Positions 1 through 11,321 of a stretch of 64,000 nt of DNA are shown here, piece after piece. Origin of the DNA: Corynebacterium liangguodongii. GTDB taxonomy: Bacteria; Actinomycetota; Actinomycetes; Mycobacteriales; Mycobacteriaceae. The notes beneath the pieces were generated by a model that made no database searches, was not told where the DNA came from, and saw only the letters and a program-made list of their open reading frames with translations. The DNA is taken from assembly GCF_003070865.1 (NCBI RefSeq), contig NZ_CP026948.1, positions 1,612,001 through 1,676,000 on the forward strand, read 5' to 3'. How positions within the stretch are numbered: the stretch's first letter is position 1; each line of letters starts with the position of its first letter. The position numbers and the translations under genes are program-made.

Positions 1-1
1 T

Positions 2-457
2 ACAGAACCCGTCGTCGCGGTGGGCCGCGGGAGCGGGATTAGCGACGATGTGTGGAAGGTCAAGGTCGCCGCGGTGCGCGACGCCATGTTCCGCTGCCGC
101 GACTTCGCCGACGACACCGAGCGCGTCCTGCGGGTCGCCTCCTCCCCCGACTTCGTCTTCCTCGTCGCGCTTATCGCGCAGGCCGCGGTGCGGCGCACGC
201 CCGTGCTTATCGATAGCGCCTACGGCGCGGTGGCGGCCTTCGTTGCCGAAAAGCTCGCCCCCGGCACCAAGCGGTGGCTCGCGGCGGGACAGCTCAGCCC
301 GGAGCCGTGCCACACCGTCTGCGTCCAGGCGCTCGGGTTGACCCCCGTCCTCGCCCTCGACATGTCCACGGGTCAGGCCGCGGGGTCGCTGCTCGCCCTT
401 CCCGTCATCAACACCGCCGCAGAGCTCGTCGGCGAGGAGCTCGGCGGCCGCGAGTAG
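2..457 (+). CDS. cobT: Nicotinate-nucleotide-dimethylbenzimidazole phosphoribosyltransferase, 3' part
   Basis: The reading frame is open from the left edge of the window (first complete codon at base 2), so this is the C-terminal part of a longer protein; about 150 residues are visible. CobT transfers phosphoribose from nicotinate mononucleotide to dimethylbenzimidazole to make the lower ligand of cobalamin in the cytoplasm. Visible family features are VGRGSGI near the start of the fragment, the hydrophobic RRTPVLIDSAYG strand, the EPCH segment, and the LTPVLALDMSTGQAAGS stretch typical of the C-terminal end of CobT. The family member is normally about 350 residues, so over half is missing to the left. 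It converges on ilvE, with a GC-rich palindrome between them. Identification rests on remembered family motifs. Confidence 0.82.
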   Translation, partial: TEPVVAVGRGSGISDDVWKVKVAAVRDAMFRCRDFADDTERVLRVASSPDFVFLVALIAQAAVRRTPVLIDSAYGAVAAFVAEKLAPGTKRWLAAGQLSPEPCHTVCVQALGLTPVLALDMSTGQAAGSLLALPVINTAAELVGEELGGRE

Positions 458-476
458 CCCCCCCGGGGGGGCGGCC
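446..476 (+). terminator. GC-rich palindrome after cobT
   Basis: GGCCG at 446-450 pairs with CGGCC at 472-476, and inside it is a perfect palindrome of seven C followed by seven G (458-471). It overlaps the cobT stop codon and lies between two convergent genes. There is no T-run, so it is a weak candidate for a bidirectional terminator. Confidence 0.5.
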
Positions 477-500
477 CCGACCGGGATCTGGGAGCCAGGT

Positions 501-1658
501 CTAGGAGACGGTGTCAGTGTCAGTGTCAGTGTCAGTGCCGGTGACGGAGTCCGCATCCACGAGGACGTGGTTCCACTCGTGGGTGTCTTCGACCTCCCCC
601 TCCTGGATGGCGCGCAGTCGCTTACGCATCTTCATGGTCACCTCGCCCGGCTCGTTGCCGCCGACGACAAACTCCCCGCCATTGGACATGACCTTGCCCA
701 CGGGGGTGATCACCGCGGCAGTGCCGCACGCCATGGTCTCGGTGATATCTCCCGCGGCCACGCCCTCGCGCCACTCGTCGACGGTGATGCGCCGCTCCTG
801 CGTCTCGTAGCCGAGGTCGCGCGCGACCTGCAGCAGGGAAAGGCGCGTGATGCCGGGGAGGAGCGAGCCCGAGAGCTCCGGGGTGACCACCGTGACCCCG
901 GTATCTTCCGTACCGTAGACAAACATGAGGTTCATCCCGCCCATTTCCTCGATGTAGCGTCGCTCGATGGCGTCGAGCCAGACGACCTGGTCGCACCCCT
1001 TTTCGTCGGCCTGCGCCTGCGCGAGGAGGGAGGCGGCGTAGTTGCCAGCGAACTTCGCATCGCCCGTACCACCGGGGGCGGCTCGGACGTATTCCTCGGA
1101 GATCCACACGGACACGGGCCGAACCCCGCCGGTGAAGTAGGCGCCGACGGGCGAGGCGATGACGTAGAAGGTGTAGCTCGACGAGGGTTTCACCCCGAGC
1201 GAGGCCTCAGTGCCGATCATAAACGGGCGCAGGTAGAGGGAGGATTCCCCGCCGGCTTGGGGAACCCAGCGCTGGTCTACGGCCACGAGCTGGTGGATTG
1301 CCTCGAGGAAGAGCTCCTCTGGCAGCTCCGGCATGGCGAGGCGGCGCGCGGAGGCACGCAGCCGTTTGGCGTTTTCCTCGGGCCGGAAGGTGGTAATCGC
1401 CCCGCCGCGGTTGCGGAAGGCCTTGAGCCCCTCGAAGATCGCCTGGCCGTAGTGCAAAACGCTCGCCGCCGGGTCGAGGGTGATGGGTGCGTACGGCCGC
1501 ACCTGGGCGTTGTGCCACCCAGACTCGCGGTCGTAATCGATAGAGACCATGTGGTCAGTAAAAACTTGGCCGAACTGTGGCTCACGCAGCACCTCCGCGC
1601 GCTCGGCGTCGGTTGCGGGGCGCGGGTTTTCGGTCACAGCAAATTCGAGGGAGGTCAT
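501..1658 (-). CDS. ilvE: Branched-chain amino acid aminotransferase
   Basis: A 385-residue fold-type IV PLP enzyme that transfers the amino group between glutamate and the branched-chain 2-oxoacids, the last step of Leu/Ile/Val synthesis and first step of their breakdown. The PLP lysine is Lys202 in the motif [28 protein letters not shown] (70-82) and the YIEEMGGMN segment are also typical of the family. Length is close to the usual 360-370 residues, with an extra C-terminal tail ending in a run of Thr-Asp pairs coded by a hexanucleotide repeat. The ATG at 1658 has a -10-like TAGTGT seven bases upstream, which suggests a leaderless transcript. It is divergent from pepA across 118 bp. Confidence 0.95.
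   Translation of the reverse strand: MTSLEFAVTENPRPATDAERAEVLREPQFGQVFTDHMVSIDYDRESGWHNAQVRPYAPITLDPAASVLHYGQAIFEGLKAFRNRGGAITTFRPEENAKRLRASARRLAMPELPEELFLEAIHQLVAVDQRWVPQAGGESSLYLRPFMIGTEASLGVKPSSSYTFYVIASPVGAYFTGGVRPVSVWISEEYVRAAPGGTGDAKFAGNYAASLLAQAQADEKGCDQVVWLDAIERRYIEEMGGMNLMFVYGTEDTGVTVVTPELSGSLLPGITRLSLLQVARDLGYETQERRITVDEWREGVAAGDITETMACGTAAVITPVGKVMSNGGEFVVGGNEPGEVTMKMRKRLRAIQEGEVEDTHEWNHVLVDADSVTGTDTDTDTDTVS
511..537. repeat. Hexanucleotide tandem repeat in ilvE 3' end
   Basis: Four perfect copies of GTGTCA (511-534) followed by a partial fifth. On the coding (minus) strand they encode alternating Thr and Asp at the end of IlvE. Gain or loss of a unit would keep the frame and only change tail length. 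Confidence 0.85.
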
Positions 1659-1665
1659 GGGTCAC

Positions 1666-1671
1666 ACACTA
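1666..1671 (-). promoter_or_regulatory. ilvE -10 element (leaderless)
   Basis: On the minus strand TAGTGT is followed by seven bases and then the ilvE ATG. This is the spacing expected if transcription starts at the initiation codon. No clear -35 is seen. Confidence 0.5.
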
Positions 1672-1776
1672 CTCCGGCCGCACGGTACGGTTGGCTCTGG
1701 TTGCCGATTGCGCCGACGCCGCGCGCCCGGCTCCGCCCAACTAGTCTTTGCACAGCGTGAAAGGTGTGATTCTTCC

Positions 1777-3279
1777 ATGACCTTCGAGGTCTCTTTGCCC
1801 GCCCGCGGCTCCCACGTAGCGGTGGAGTTTGCCACCTCGCTCCCCGCCGATCCCGGGGTGCGTCTCGTACCCGCTGCCGCGGGTGACGGCCTAGAGCTCC
1901 CTATCACCGCGATGAGCACACCGGGCACGCTCGAGGCGTTGGAGCACCTCGGGGCAACAGGCAAGGCCGGGGAGATCACCCGCCTGCTCGACGGCTCATC
2001 GCTCACCATCGCCTTCGGCCTCGGCCACTCCGATGAGATCGACGATGAAGCCGTGCGCCGCGCCGCCGGGTGCGCGGCGCGCTCGCTCGCGGGATTAGAC
2101 GGCATTGACCGGGCCACGATCACCACCGAGCTCGGCGTGCGGCCGATCGTCGAGGGCCTGATGTTGGGCAGCTACGCCTACTCAGGCCTGAAGTCCCCCG
2201 AGGGCGAGGAGGCCGCGGGCTCCGCCCGGGTGCGAGTCACGGTGGTGTGCCCGGACACGGAGCGGGCAAGGGCGGAGTTCGAGCGCGCGGTCGTGGTCGC
2301 GGAATCCGTGCTGCTGGTGCGCGACCTTGTCAATACCCCCGCGAACTTCCTCTATCCCGAGTCCTACGCTCGGGTGATGGAAGAGGTCGCCTCCCAGTGC
2401 GGCCTCGAGGTGGAGGTCTACGACGAGGCCTACCTCGCCGAGCATGGCTTCGGCGGAATAGTCTCCGTGGGCAAGGGTTCGGCCCGCCCACCCCGCCTCG
2501 TCCACCTTGTGTGGAACGGCGCGGCCAGCGAGCGCCCGGCGGTGGCGCTGGTGGGCAAGGGCATCACCTTTGACACCGGCGGCATCTCGCTCAAGCCCCC
2601 GGCGCAGATGGAGGAGATGATCTCCGATATGGGCGGCTCGGCCGCGCAGCTCGGCGCGATCGCCGCCGCCGCGCGCTTGGGCCTGCCGGTGCGCATCGAG
2701 GCGTGGTTGCCGCTGGCGGAGAACATGCCGTCGGGCTCGGCCTCCCACCCGGGCGATGTCATCGTCCACTACGGCGGCTTGAGCAGCGAGGTGCTCAACA
2801 CCGACGCGGAAGGGCGCCTCGTGCTTGCCGACGCCATTGCGCGCGCCTCCGAGGACAACCCCGACTACCTCATCGAAACGGCCACCCTCACGGGCGCCCA
2901 GATGGTCGCCCTCGGCGCGCGCACCGCCGGAGTGATGGGCTCCGATGAGTTCCGCGACCGCATCGCCGAGCTCGGCCGTGAGGTCGGCGAGGACGCGTGG
3001 GCCATGCCGCTTCTCGAGGAACAGGACGAGCAGCTCACCTCCCCCGTCGCAGATCTGCGCAACGTTCACAACGCCCGCACCGGCGGGATGCTCTACGCGG
3101 GGCTCTACCTTTCGCGCTTCGTCTCACAGGGCACGCAGTGGGTGCATATCGACGTCGCCGGGCCTGCGTTCAACACCACCGGGGTCTACGGGTATACGCC
3201 GAAGCGGGCGACGGGGGCGCCGACACGCACGATCGTCCAGGCGCTCATCGAGCTCTCCGCCGAGCAGGCCGCGAGCTAG
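1777..3279 (+). CDS. pepA: Leucyl aminopeptidase (M17 family)
   Basis: A 500-residue cytosolic metallo-aminopeptidase that removes N-terminal residues from peptides. The C-terminal catalytic domain carries the two-metal motif: Lys261 and Asp266 in GKGITFDTGGISLKP, and the family signature NTDAEGRL at 341-348. The N-terminal third (1-170) is the variable regulatory domain. I chose the ATG at 1777 rather than the longer open frame from 1549. It is preceded by AAGGTG at a sensible distance, follows a TAGTCT -10-like box, and gives the usual family length of about 500 residues. It is divergent from ilvE and tail-to-tail with the next gene. Confidence 0.95.
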   Translation: MTFEVSLPARGSHVAVEFATSLPADPGVRLVPAAAGDGLELPITAMSTPGTLEALEHLGATGKAGEITRLLDGSSLTIAFGLGHSDEIDDEAVRRAAGCAARSLAGLDGIDRATITTELGVRPIVEGLMLGSYAYSGLKSPEGEEAAGSARVRVTVVCPDTERARAEFERAVVVAESVLLVRDLVNTPANFLYPESYARVMEEVASQCGLEVEVYDEAYLAEHGFGGIVSVGKGSARPPRLVHLVWNGAASERPAVALVGKGITFDTGGISLKPPAQMEEMISDMGGSAAQLGAIAAAARLGLPVRIEAWLPLAENMPSGSASHPGDVIVHYGGLSSEVLNTDAEGRLVLADAIARASEDNPDYLIETATLTGAQMVALGARTAGVMGSDEFRDRIAELGREVGEDAWAMPLLEEQDEQLTSPVADLRNVHNARTGGMLYAGLYLSRFVSQGTQWVHIDVAGPAFNTTGVYGYTPKRATGAPTRTIVQALIELSAEQAAS

Positions 3280-3289
3280 CTACTGAGGG

Positions 3290-3685
3290 CTAGCTGTACG
3301 GGTTTTCTCCGCGCTCGAACTTGGCGCGGCGCTCGCGCTGCTCGGCGCGGCGGCGCAAGATGCGCTCTTGTTCCATCTTCTTACGCATTCGCTCGGGGTA
3401 GCCGGTCTCCTCGACGTCGTAAAGCGCGATGCCCAGGAGCGTGGATACCGCATCGATCCCCTTCGGCCCGCCGATGCGCCGGCGGGTGAAGTTCCCCTCC
3501 TCGTCGACCAACACCACTGACATCTCGTTGACCACGGTTTCCGGCTCGACGAACCCCTCCACGTAGGCCCTGCCGCTGGCCCACTGCGCAAGGTAGGAAG
3601 CGTCTTCGGGCCGGATGGTCTCGCCCGGGGCCCGCGGAGGCGCGAGGGGGGAGGACGATGTGCGCTTGCCGAAAATGTTGAACAC
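3290..3685 (-). CDS. Conserved hypothetical protein
   Basis: 131 residues, no recognised enzymatic motif. The middle part (about 25-90) looks folded, with strand-like stretches such as NEMSVVLVDEEGNFTRR and a helix around DAVSTLLGIALYDVEE. The C-terminal 40 residues are very rich in Arg, Glu and Lys and are probably a charged helix (ERILRRRAEQRERRAKFERG). It ends ten bases from pepA and its start faces aceF, so it is a single-gene unit between two plus-strand genes. I recall a small uncharacterised gene at this place in other corynebacteria but cannot assign a family. Codon use matches its neighbours, so it is very likely real. Confidence 0.7.
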   Translation of the reverse strand: MFNIFGKRTSSSPLAPPRAPGETIRPEDASYLAQWASGRAYVEGFVEPETVVNEMSVVLVDEEGNFTRRRIGGPKGIDAVSTLLGIALYDVEETGYPERMRKKMEQERILRRRAEQRERRAKFERGENPYS

Positions 3686-3735
3686 CCCGTCTATCCTACG
3701 GCCCCCTTACCCCCACGCGGACGCGCGGAAGCGAG

Positions 3736-3741
3736 TAGTGT
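3736..3741 (+). promoter_or_regulatory. aceF -10 candidate and short palindrome in leader
   Basis: TAGTGT lies about 70 bases before the aceF ATG, so the mRNA would have a leader. The leader contains a short inverted repeat GTGAC-ACC-GTCAC at 3755-3767. It resembles a CRP/GlxR half-site pair, but the spacing is one base short of the TGTGA-N6-TCACA consensus. Confidence 0.35.
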
Positions 3742-3811
3742 GATGGCTTGAGACGTGACACCGTCACACCCCGTCAAACACGACTTGAAAAACCTGCGAG
3801 GAGACGAAAAT

Positions 3812-5893
3812 ATGGCGCACTCTGTCGAGATGCCCGAGCTGGGCGAATCAGTCACCGAGGGCACGATTACCACCTGGCTGAAGTCCGTCGGCGATACCGT
3901 TGAGGCCGACGAGCCGCTCCTCGAGGTCTCTACCGACAAGGTCGACACCGAAATTCCCTCCCCCGTCTCCGGCACGATCCTCGAGATCAAGGCCGAAGAG
4001 GACGACACCGTCGAGGTCGGAGAGGTCATCGCGCTCATTGGTGAGGCGGGAGAGCAGGCGGAGCAGGCGCCCGCTAAGGAGCCGGAGGCCGCCGCCCCCG
4101 CCGCGGAGCAACCGGCACCCGAAAAGCCCGCCTCCGCAGGCTCGGCGACAGACGTGGAGATGCCGGAGCTCGGCGAATCCGTCACCGAGGGCACGATTAC
4201 CACCTGGCTGAAGTCCGTCGGCGATACCGTCGAGGCGGACGAGCCGCTCCTCGAGGTCTCCACCGACAAGGTCGACACCGAAATCCCCTCCCCCGTCTCC
4301 GGCACGATCCTCGAGATCCTCGCTGACGAAGACGACACGATTGAGGTCGGCGCCGTCATCGCGCGCATCGGCGATAAAGACGCCGCGCCCGCCAGCTCCG
4401 CCCCGAGCGAGCCTCAGGCCCGCACCGACGCCGGGGACGACAACGGGAACGACAACGCTGCGGAGCCGCAGGACGCCTCTGCCCCCGCCGCCCACTCCGG
4501 GGAGACCACCAAGGTAGAAATGCCGGAGCTCGGCGAGTCCGTCACCGAGGGCACGATTACCACCTGGCTGAAGTCCGTCGGCGATACCGTCGAGGCGGAC
4601 GAGCCGCTCCTCGAGGTCTCCACCGACAAGGTCGACACCGAAATCCCCTCCCCCGTCTCCGGCACGATCCTCGAGATCCTCGCGGGCGAGGACGACACCG
4701 TCGCCGTGGGCGAGGCCATCGCCGTCATCGGTGATCCCGCTGCCGCCGAGGCTGCCCCGAGCGAGAAGGCTCCCGCCCCGGCGGAGGACGAGGGCAAGGA
4801 CGATACGGCAGTAAAGCGAGAGGAGCCGGCGGCCCCCGCACAGCCCGCGGCGCAGCCCACGGGCACTGAGGAGAAGGCCTCCGAGCAGGCGCCGGTGGCA
4901 GCGGCGAAGGTTGAGGGCCGCGGCGACAAGGTCCCCTACGTCACCCCGCTGGTGCGCAAGCTCGCCGATAAGCACGGCGTGGATCTCACCACCATCGAGG
5001 GCACCGGCGTCGGCGGGCGCATCCGCAAGCAGGACGTGCTCGCTGCCGCGGGCGCAGGCTCCGCAGCGCAGCAGGAATCCGCCGGCGCGGCTGCGCCCGC
5101 CGCGACCCCGGCGGCGCAGGATGACCCGCAGTCTCGGTGGTCCACCGTCGGCGTCGATCCGGCGAAGAAGGATCTCATCGGCACCACCCAGAAGGCCTCG
5201 CGGATCCGCCAGATCACGGCGGCGAAGATGGTCGAGTCTCTGCAGACCACCGCTCAGCTCACCCACGTCCAGGAGGTGGACGTCACGGCGGTGGCAGCCC
5301 TGCGCAAGCGCGTCAAGCCGGCCTTCGTAGAGAAGTACGGCGTGAACATCACCTACCTCGCGTTCTTTGTCAAGGCCACGGCCGAGGCACTGGTCTCGCA
5401 TCCGAACGTCAACGCGTCCTACGACGCGGAGGCGAAGACGATTACCTACCACTCCGAGGTCAACATCGGTATCGCCGTGGATACCCCGCAGGGCCTGCTC
5501 GTTCCGGTGCTCAAGAACGTGGACAAGATGAACCTCGCCGACATTGCGAAGGGGATCGCCGATCTTGCGGAGCGCGCGCGCAGCAAGAAGCTTCGCCCGG
5601 ACGACCTCACCGGGGCGACGTTCAGCGTGACCAACATCGGCTCGTCCGGGGCGATGCTCGATACCCCGATTCTCACCCCGCCGCAGGCGGGCATCCTGGG
5701 CACCGCGGCGATTGAGAAGCGCCCGGTGGTGGTGACCGAAAACGGGGTGGACGCCATCGCGATCCGCCAGATGACCTACCTGCCGTTTACCTACGACCAC
5801 CAGCTCGTCGACGGCGCCGATGCGGGTCGCTTCGTCTCGACGATCCGCGACCGCATCGAAAAGGGCGATTTCGAAGCAGACTTGGGCCTCTAG
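3812..5893 (+). CDS. aceF: Dihydrolipoamide acyltransferase (E2) with three lipoyl domains
   Basis: 693-residue E2 of 2-oxoacid dehydrogenase complexes. Three N-terminal lipoyl domains carry the lipoylated lysines Lys43, Lys153 and Lys273 in identical TDKVDTEIPSP contexts. They are joined by Ala/Pro/Glu-rich linkers and followed by the E3-binding domain starting near residue 374 (VPYVTPLVRKLADKHGVDL). The catalytic acetyltransferase domain ends with the active-site motif His663-x3-Asp667-Gly. In corynebacteria this protein serves the pyruvate dehydrogenase and the mixed PDH-ODH supercomplex (established knowledge); databases often call it sucB. The ATG at 3812 has GAGGAG upstream, which decides it over the in-frame start at 3755. 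Its E1 partner aceE is at 48.8 kb, and lipB/lipA, needed to lipoylate it, are 5 kb downstream. Lipoyl domains 2 and 3 are almost identical at DNA level. Confidence 0.93.
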   Translation: MAHSVEMPELGESVTEGTITTWLKSVGDTVEADEPLLEVSTDKVDTEIPSPVSGTILEIKAEEDDTVEVGEVIALIGEAGEQAEQAPAKEPEAAAPAAEQPAPEKPASAGSATDVEMPELGESVTEGTITTWLKSVGDTVEADEPLLEVSTDKVDTEIPSPVSGTILEILADEDDTIEVGAVIARIGDKDAAPASSAPSEPQARTDAGDDNGNDNAAEPQDASAPAAHSGETTKVEMPELGESVTEGTITTWLKSVGDTVEADEPLLEVSTDKVDTEIPSPVSGTILEILAGEDDTVAVGEAIAVIGDPAAAEAAPSEKAPAPAEDEGKDDTAVKREEPAAPAQPAAQPTGTEEKASEQAPVAAAKVEGRGDKVPYVTPLVRKLADKHGVDLTTIEGTGVGGRIRKQDVLAAAGAGSAAQQESAGAAAPAATPAAQDDPQSRWSTVGVDPAKKDLIGTTQKASRIRQITAAKMVESLQTTAQLTHVQEVDVTAVAALRKRVKPAFVEKYGVNITYLAFFVKATAEALVSHPNVNASYDAEAKTITYHSEVNIGIAVDTPQGLLVPVLKNVDKMNLADIAKGIADLAERARSKKLRPDDLTGATFSVTNIGSSGAMLDTPILTPPQAGILGTAAIEKRPVVVTENGVDAIAIRQMTYLPFTYDHQLVDGADAGRFVSTIRDRIEKGDFEADLGL
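4178..4323 (+). repeat. Intragenic repeat, lipoyl domain 2 copy
   Basis: These 146 bases are identical to 4538-4683 (lipoyl domain 3), 360 bp away. The domain 1 copy around 3818-3963 differs at only a few, mostly third-codon, positions over the same span. Confidence 0.9.
4538..4683 (+). repeat. Intragenic repeat, lipoyl domain 3 copy
   Basis: Exact copy of 4178-4323. Identity stops sharply on both sides: one base differs at 4177/4537, and the sequences part again after 4323/4683. Confidence 0.9.
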
Positions 5894-5916
5894 CACCCGC
5901 GCTGCGCGACCGTCTC

Positions 5917-5949
5917 ACCCCCGCCTTCCCTTGACTTGGGAGCGGGGGT
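5917..5949 (+). terminator. Hairpin after aceF
   Basis: ACCCCCGC (5917-5924) pairs with GCGGGGGT (5942-5949), with an inner CCC/GGG pairing (5928-5930 with 5938-5940). It is 24 bases after the aceF stop codon. The following bases are only moderately T-rich. Confidence 0.65.
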
Positions 5950-6051
5950 GTGCGCGTTTCCGGCACCGGGGGGGCGGCGAACTGTCCGCAATGTCACAGG
6001 CGTTTTGTTAGTTCAGCCACCTAGATGCCATTGGTGTGTCGCGCTACTCGT

Positions 6052-6057
6052 TAGACT
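6052..6057 (+). promoter_or_regulatory. gcvP -10 candidate
   Basis: TAGACT at 6052-6057, with CATTGG 17 bases upstream as a weak -35. It would give a leader of about 50 nt. I looked for a glycine riboswitch in 5894-6113 and saw none. Confidence 0.4.
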
Positions 6058-6113
6058 GGGGTTGCTGAGTTTTGCACATTGCTCTCACTCACCACTTACC
6101 CAAGGAGTACGCG

Positions 6114-8996
<2,883 letters not shown>

Positions 8997-9011
8997 GGAA
9001 GGTTGTGACCC

Positions 9012-10079
9012 ATGCCAGAATCACCGCTTAAGCCCGCCCACGAAGAGCTGGGGGCGTCGTTTACCGATTTCGGCGGCTGGACCATGCCGCTGAAGTACGC
9101 CAACGAGCTCGACGAGCACCGCGCGGTGCGCGGGGACGTCGGCATCTTCGACCTCTCCCACATGGGCGAGATCGATGTCGTGGGCCCGGACGCCGGGGCG
9201 TTCCTCGACTACGCGCTCATCTCCTCGCTCTCCACCTTGAAGGTGGGCAAGGCGAAATATTCCATGATCGTCGCCGAGGACGGCGGCATCTTGGACGACC
9301 TCATCAGCTACAAGCTCGCCGAGGACCGCTACCTCGTCGTCCCCAACGCCGCGAACACGGCGACCGTGTGGGCGGCGTTCCAGGCACGCGCGGAGAATTT
9401 CGACGTCACGCTCACTAACCGCAGCGAGGAGATCGCCTTGATCGCCATCCAGGGCCCGCGCGCCCTGGAGGTGCTCGAGCCGCTTGTCAGCGGCGCGCCG
9501 GGCGAGCTCACCTACTATTCCGCAGGCGAGATGGCGATAGGTGATGTCGACGTCATCGTGGCACGCACCGGCTACACCGGCGAGGACGGGTTTGAAATCT
9601 ACACCTCCTTCGATCAGGCCCGGACGGTGTGGGACGCCGTGGTCGCCCACGGCACGCCGTGCGGGCTCGCCGCCCGCGACTCGCTGCGCCTCGAGGCGGC
9701 GATGCCGCTCTACGGCCAGGAGCTCAGCGCTGAGATCACCCCTGTGGAGGCCGGCATGGGCCGCGCCTTTGCCAAGAAGGAAGCCGATTTCGTGGGCAAG
9801 GACGCGCTTGTGGGCCGCGAGCCCACTGTCACGATCGCCGGGCTGACCTCCACGGAGCGGCGCGCCGCACGCGCAGGTTCCGAGGTCTTTGTGGGCGATG
9901 AGAAGATCGGCACGGTCACCTCCGGCCAGCCCTCCCCCACTCTCGGCTACCCCGTGGCGCTGGCTCACCTCGACCCGCAGCGCGCGGAGATTGGCACCGC
10001 CGTGGAGGTTGACATCCGCGGGCGCCGTTATCCGTTTACTATCGTGGAGACCCCCTTCTACACCCGAAAGGAAGCGTAA
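9012..10079 (+). CDS. gcvT: Aminomethyltransferase, T protein of the glycine cleavage system
   Basis: 355 residues. GcvT takes the aminomethyl group from lipoylated GcvH, releases ammonia and makes methylene-tetrahydrofolate. Family features include FTDFGGWTMPLKY near the N-terminus, VGIFDLSHMGEI (about residues 40-51), and GYTGEDGFEIY with RDSLRLEAAMPLYGQEL in the folate-binding core. It starts 15 bases after gcvP, behind a GGAAGG ribosome site, and ends 6 bases before gcvH, so the three are clearly one operon. Length is normal for the family. Confidence 0.95.
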   Translation: MPESPLKPAHEELGASFTDFGGWTMPLKYANELDEHRAVRGDVGIFDLSHMGEIDVVGPDAGAFLDYALISSLSTLKVGKAKYSMIVAEDGGILDDLISYKLAEDRYLVVPNAANTATVWAAFQARAENFDVTLTNRSEEIALIAIQGPRALEVLEPLVSGAPGELTYYSAGEMAIGDVDVIVARTGYTGEDGFEIYTSFDQARTVWDAVVAHGTPCGLAARDSLRLEAAMPLYGQELSAEITPVEAGMGRAFAKKEADFVGKDALVGREPTVTIAGLTSTERRAARAGSEVFVGDEKIGTVTSGQPSPTLGYPVALAHLDPQRAEIGTAVEVDIRGRRYPFTIVETPFYTRKEA

Positions 10080-10085
10080 ACCGCC

Positions 10086-10478
10086 ATGTCGAACCAACTG
10101 CCCCAGGATTACTCCTACTCCGAGGACCACGAGTGGATCAACGCCCCCGCCGACGTCGCTGAGGGCACCGTCGTGCGCGTCGGCATCACCTCCGTGGCCG
10201 CCGACCGCCTCGGCGAGGTCGTCTTCGCCGACCTGCCCCAGGTTGGCGACGAGGTCACCGCGGGCGAGACCTGCGGCGAGATCGAGTCGACGAAGTCGGT
10301 CTCCGACCTCTACTCCCCCGTCAGCGGCACCGTCGCCGCCGTCAACGAGGACATCGACGGCAACTTCGAGGTCATCAACTCCGACCCATTCGGTGAGGGC
10401 TGGCTCTTCGAGGTCACCGTCTCCGCGGCCGGCCCGCTCCTCACCGCCGACGAGTACGGCGCGGCCAACGGAATCTAG
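10086..10478 (+). CDS. gcvH: Glycine cleavage system H protein
   Basis: 130-residue lipoyl carrier of the glycine cleavage system. It shuttles the aminomethyl intermediate between P, T and the shared dihydrolipoamide dehydrogenase. The lipoylated residue is Lys70 in GEIESTKSVSDLYSPVSG, with the usual N-terminal DYSYSEDHEWI. It begins six bases after gcvT and is followed after 36 bases by lipB, which octanoylates exactly this type of protein. Length matches the family (about 125-130). Confidence 0.96.
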   Translation: MSNQLPQDYSYSEDHEWINAPADVAEGTVVRVGITSVAADRLGEVVFADLPQVGDEVTAGETCGEIESTKSVSDLYSPVSGTVAAVNEDIDGNFEVINSDPFGEGWLFEVTVSAAGPLLTADEYGAANGI

Positions 10479-10501
10479 CCCTCCCGGAGGCCCCGAAGGT
10501 C

Positions 10502-10507
10502 TACAGT
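10502..10507 (+). promoter_or_regulatory. lipB -10 element (leaderless)
   Basis: TACAGT followed by seven bases and the ATG at 10515. The spacing fits a transcript starting at the start codon and supports 10515 over the upstream GTG at 10506, which overlaps the box. Confidence 0.5.
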
Positions 10508-10514
10508 GAGGTCT

Positions 10515-11291
10515 ATGACCGCACCTCGTAAGCCTTTCTTTCCAAGCGACCAGCCCATCCGCGACGCGGGTGGGCCTTTGGACGTTCGCGACCTCGGTGT
10601 CATCGATTACACGGAGGCGTGGGAGCTGCAGCAAGCCCTCGCCAGCCAGCGCGCCGCCGACGAGATCGGCGATACCGTCTTAGTCCTCGAGCACCCCGAT
10701 ACCTACACCGCCGGGAAGCGTACCCAGCCAGAAGACCTCCCGGATAACGACACCCCGGTCGTCGCTGTCGACCGCGGCGGGCGCATCACGTGGCACGGCA
10801 AGGGCCAGCTTGTCGTCTACCCCATCATTAAGCTTGCAAACCCCGTCGATGTCGTCGATTACGTGCGTCGATTAGAGGAGGCCGCCATCGAGGCGATCCG
10901 CCGCAGCGGGGTGAGCACCGCCGGCCGGATCGATGGCCGTTCCGGCGTGTGGGTGCCGCACACCACCCGGGCGGCCAGCGAGCAGGCGCCCGCGAGGGAC
11001 CGCAAGGTCGCCGCTCTGGGTATCCGCATCACCCGCGGGGTGACCATGCACGGGCTCTCGCTCAACTGCAACAATTCCCTCGAGGCGTACTCTCACATCG
11101 TCCCGTGCGGAATTTCGGATGCCGATGTGACCACGATGAGCCTGGAGCTTGGCCGCACGATCACACCCGCGGATATGCAGGCGCCGCTTATCGACGCCCT
11201 TGATCGCGCTCTTACCGGGGAGCTTGTCGTGGCCAACCACACCTTCGCCTCCGCGCCCGACCCGTCGAAGGGCCTGACCCGGGTGCTCTAG
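10515..11291 (+). CDS. lipB: Octanoyl-ACP:protein octanoyltransferase
   Basis: 258 residues. LipB moves octanoate from acyl carrier protein to the lysine of apo lipoyl domains (GcvH, AceF), the first committed step of lipoate assembly. The catalytic pair is Cys198 in HIVPCGI and Lys164 in KVAALGIRI. The substrate-binding segments [17 protein letters not shown] and [11 protein letters not shown] are also clear. I chose the ATG at 10515 because of the -10 box in front of it. It lies between gcvH and lipA and is probably cotranscribed with both, as well as having its own promoter. An acyl carrier protein gene is also in this window at 52.7 kb. Confidence 0.95.
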   Translation: MTAPRKPFFPSDQPIRDAGGPLDVRDLGVIDYTEAWELQQALASQRAADEIGDTVLVLEHPDTYTAGKRTQPEDLPDNDTPVVAVDRGGRITWHGKGQLVVYPIIKLANPVDVVDYVRRLEEAAIEAIRRSGVSTAGRIDGRSGVWVPHTTRAASEQAPARDRKVAALGIRITRGVTMHGLSLNCNNSLEAYSHIVPCGISDADVTTMSLELGRTITPADMQAPLIDALDRALTGELVVANHTFASAPDPSKGLTRVL

Positions 11292-11308
11292 GGCCTTGAC
11301 ACTGGGGT

Positions 11309-11314
11309 TAGGCT
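11309..11314 (+). promoter_or_regulatory. lipA -10 element (leaderless)
   Basis: TAGGCT with seven bases to the GTG at 11322. A perfect TTGACA at 11296-11301 is only seven bases before it, too close to be its -35. Confidence 0.45.
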
Positions 11315-11321
11315 TGAGGGC

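Noticed and set aside
1549-1776. N-terminal extension of PepA
   Set aside because: The extra 76 codons overlap the divergent ilvE start and promoter, and the ATG at 1777 gives the normal length.
3754-3768. CRP/GlxR site in the aceF leader
   Set aside because: CGTGA and TCACA are present but with five bases between them instead of six, so it does not fit the consensus.
3848-5896. Long open frame of 682 codons on the minus strand through aceF
   Set aside because: It is the antisense shadow of the GC-rich, repetitive aceF gene; its Arg/Gly/Leu-rich product has no motif and aceF is certain.
5894-6113. Possible glycine riboswitch before gcvP
   Set aside because: The conserved purine-rich core and tandem aptamer helices were not found; only an aceF terminator and a plain -10 are visible.
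11296-11301. Perfect TTGACA before lipA as a -35
   Set aside because: Only seven bases separate it from the TAGGCT used as -10; too short for a sigma-70-type promoter.
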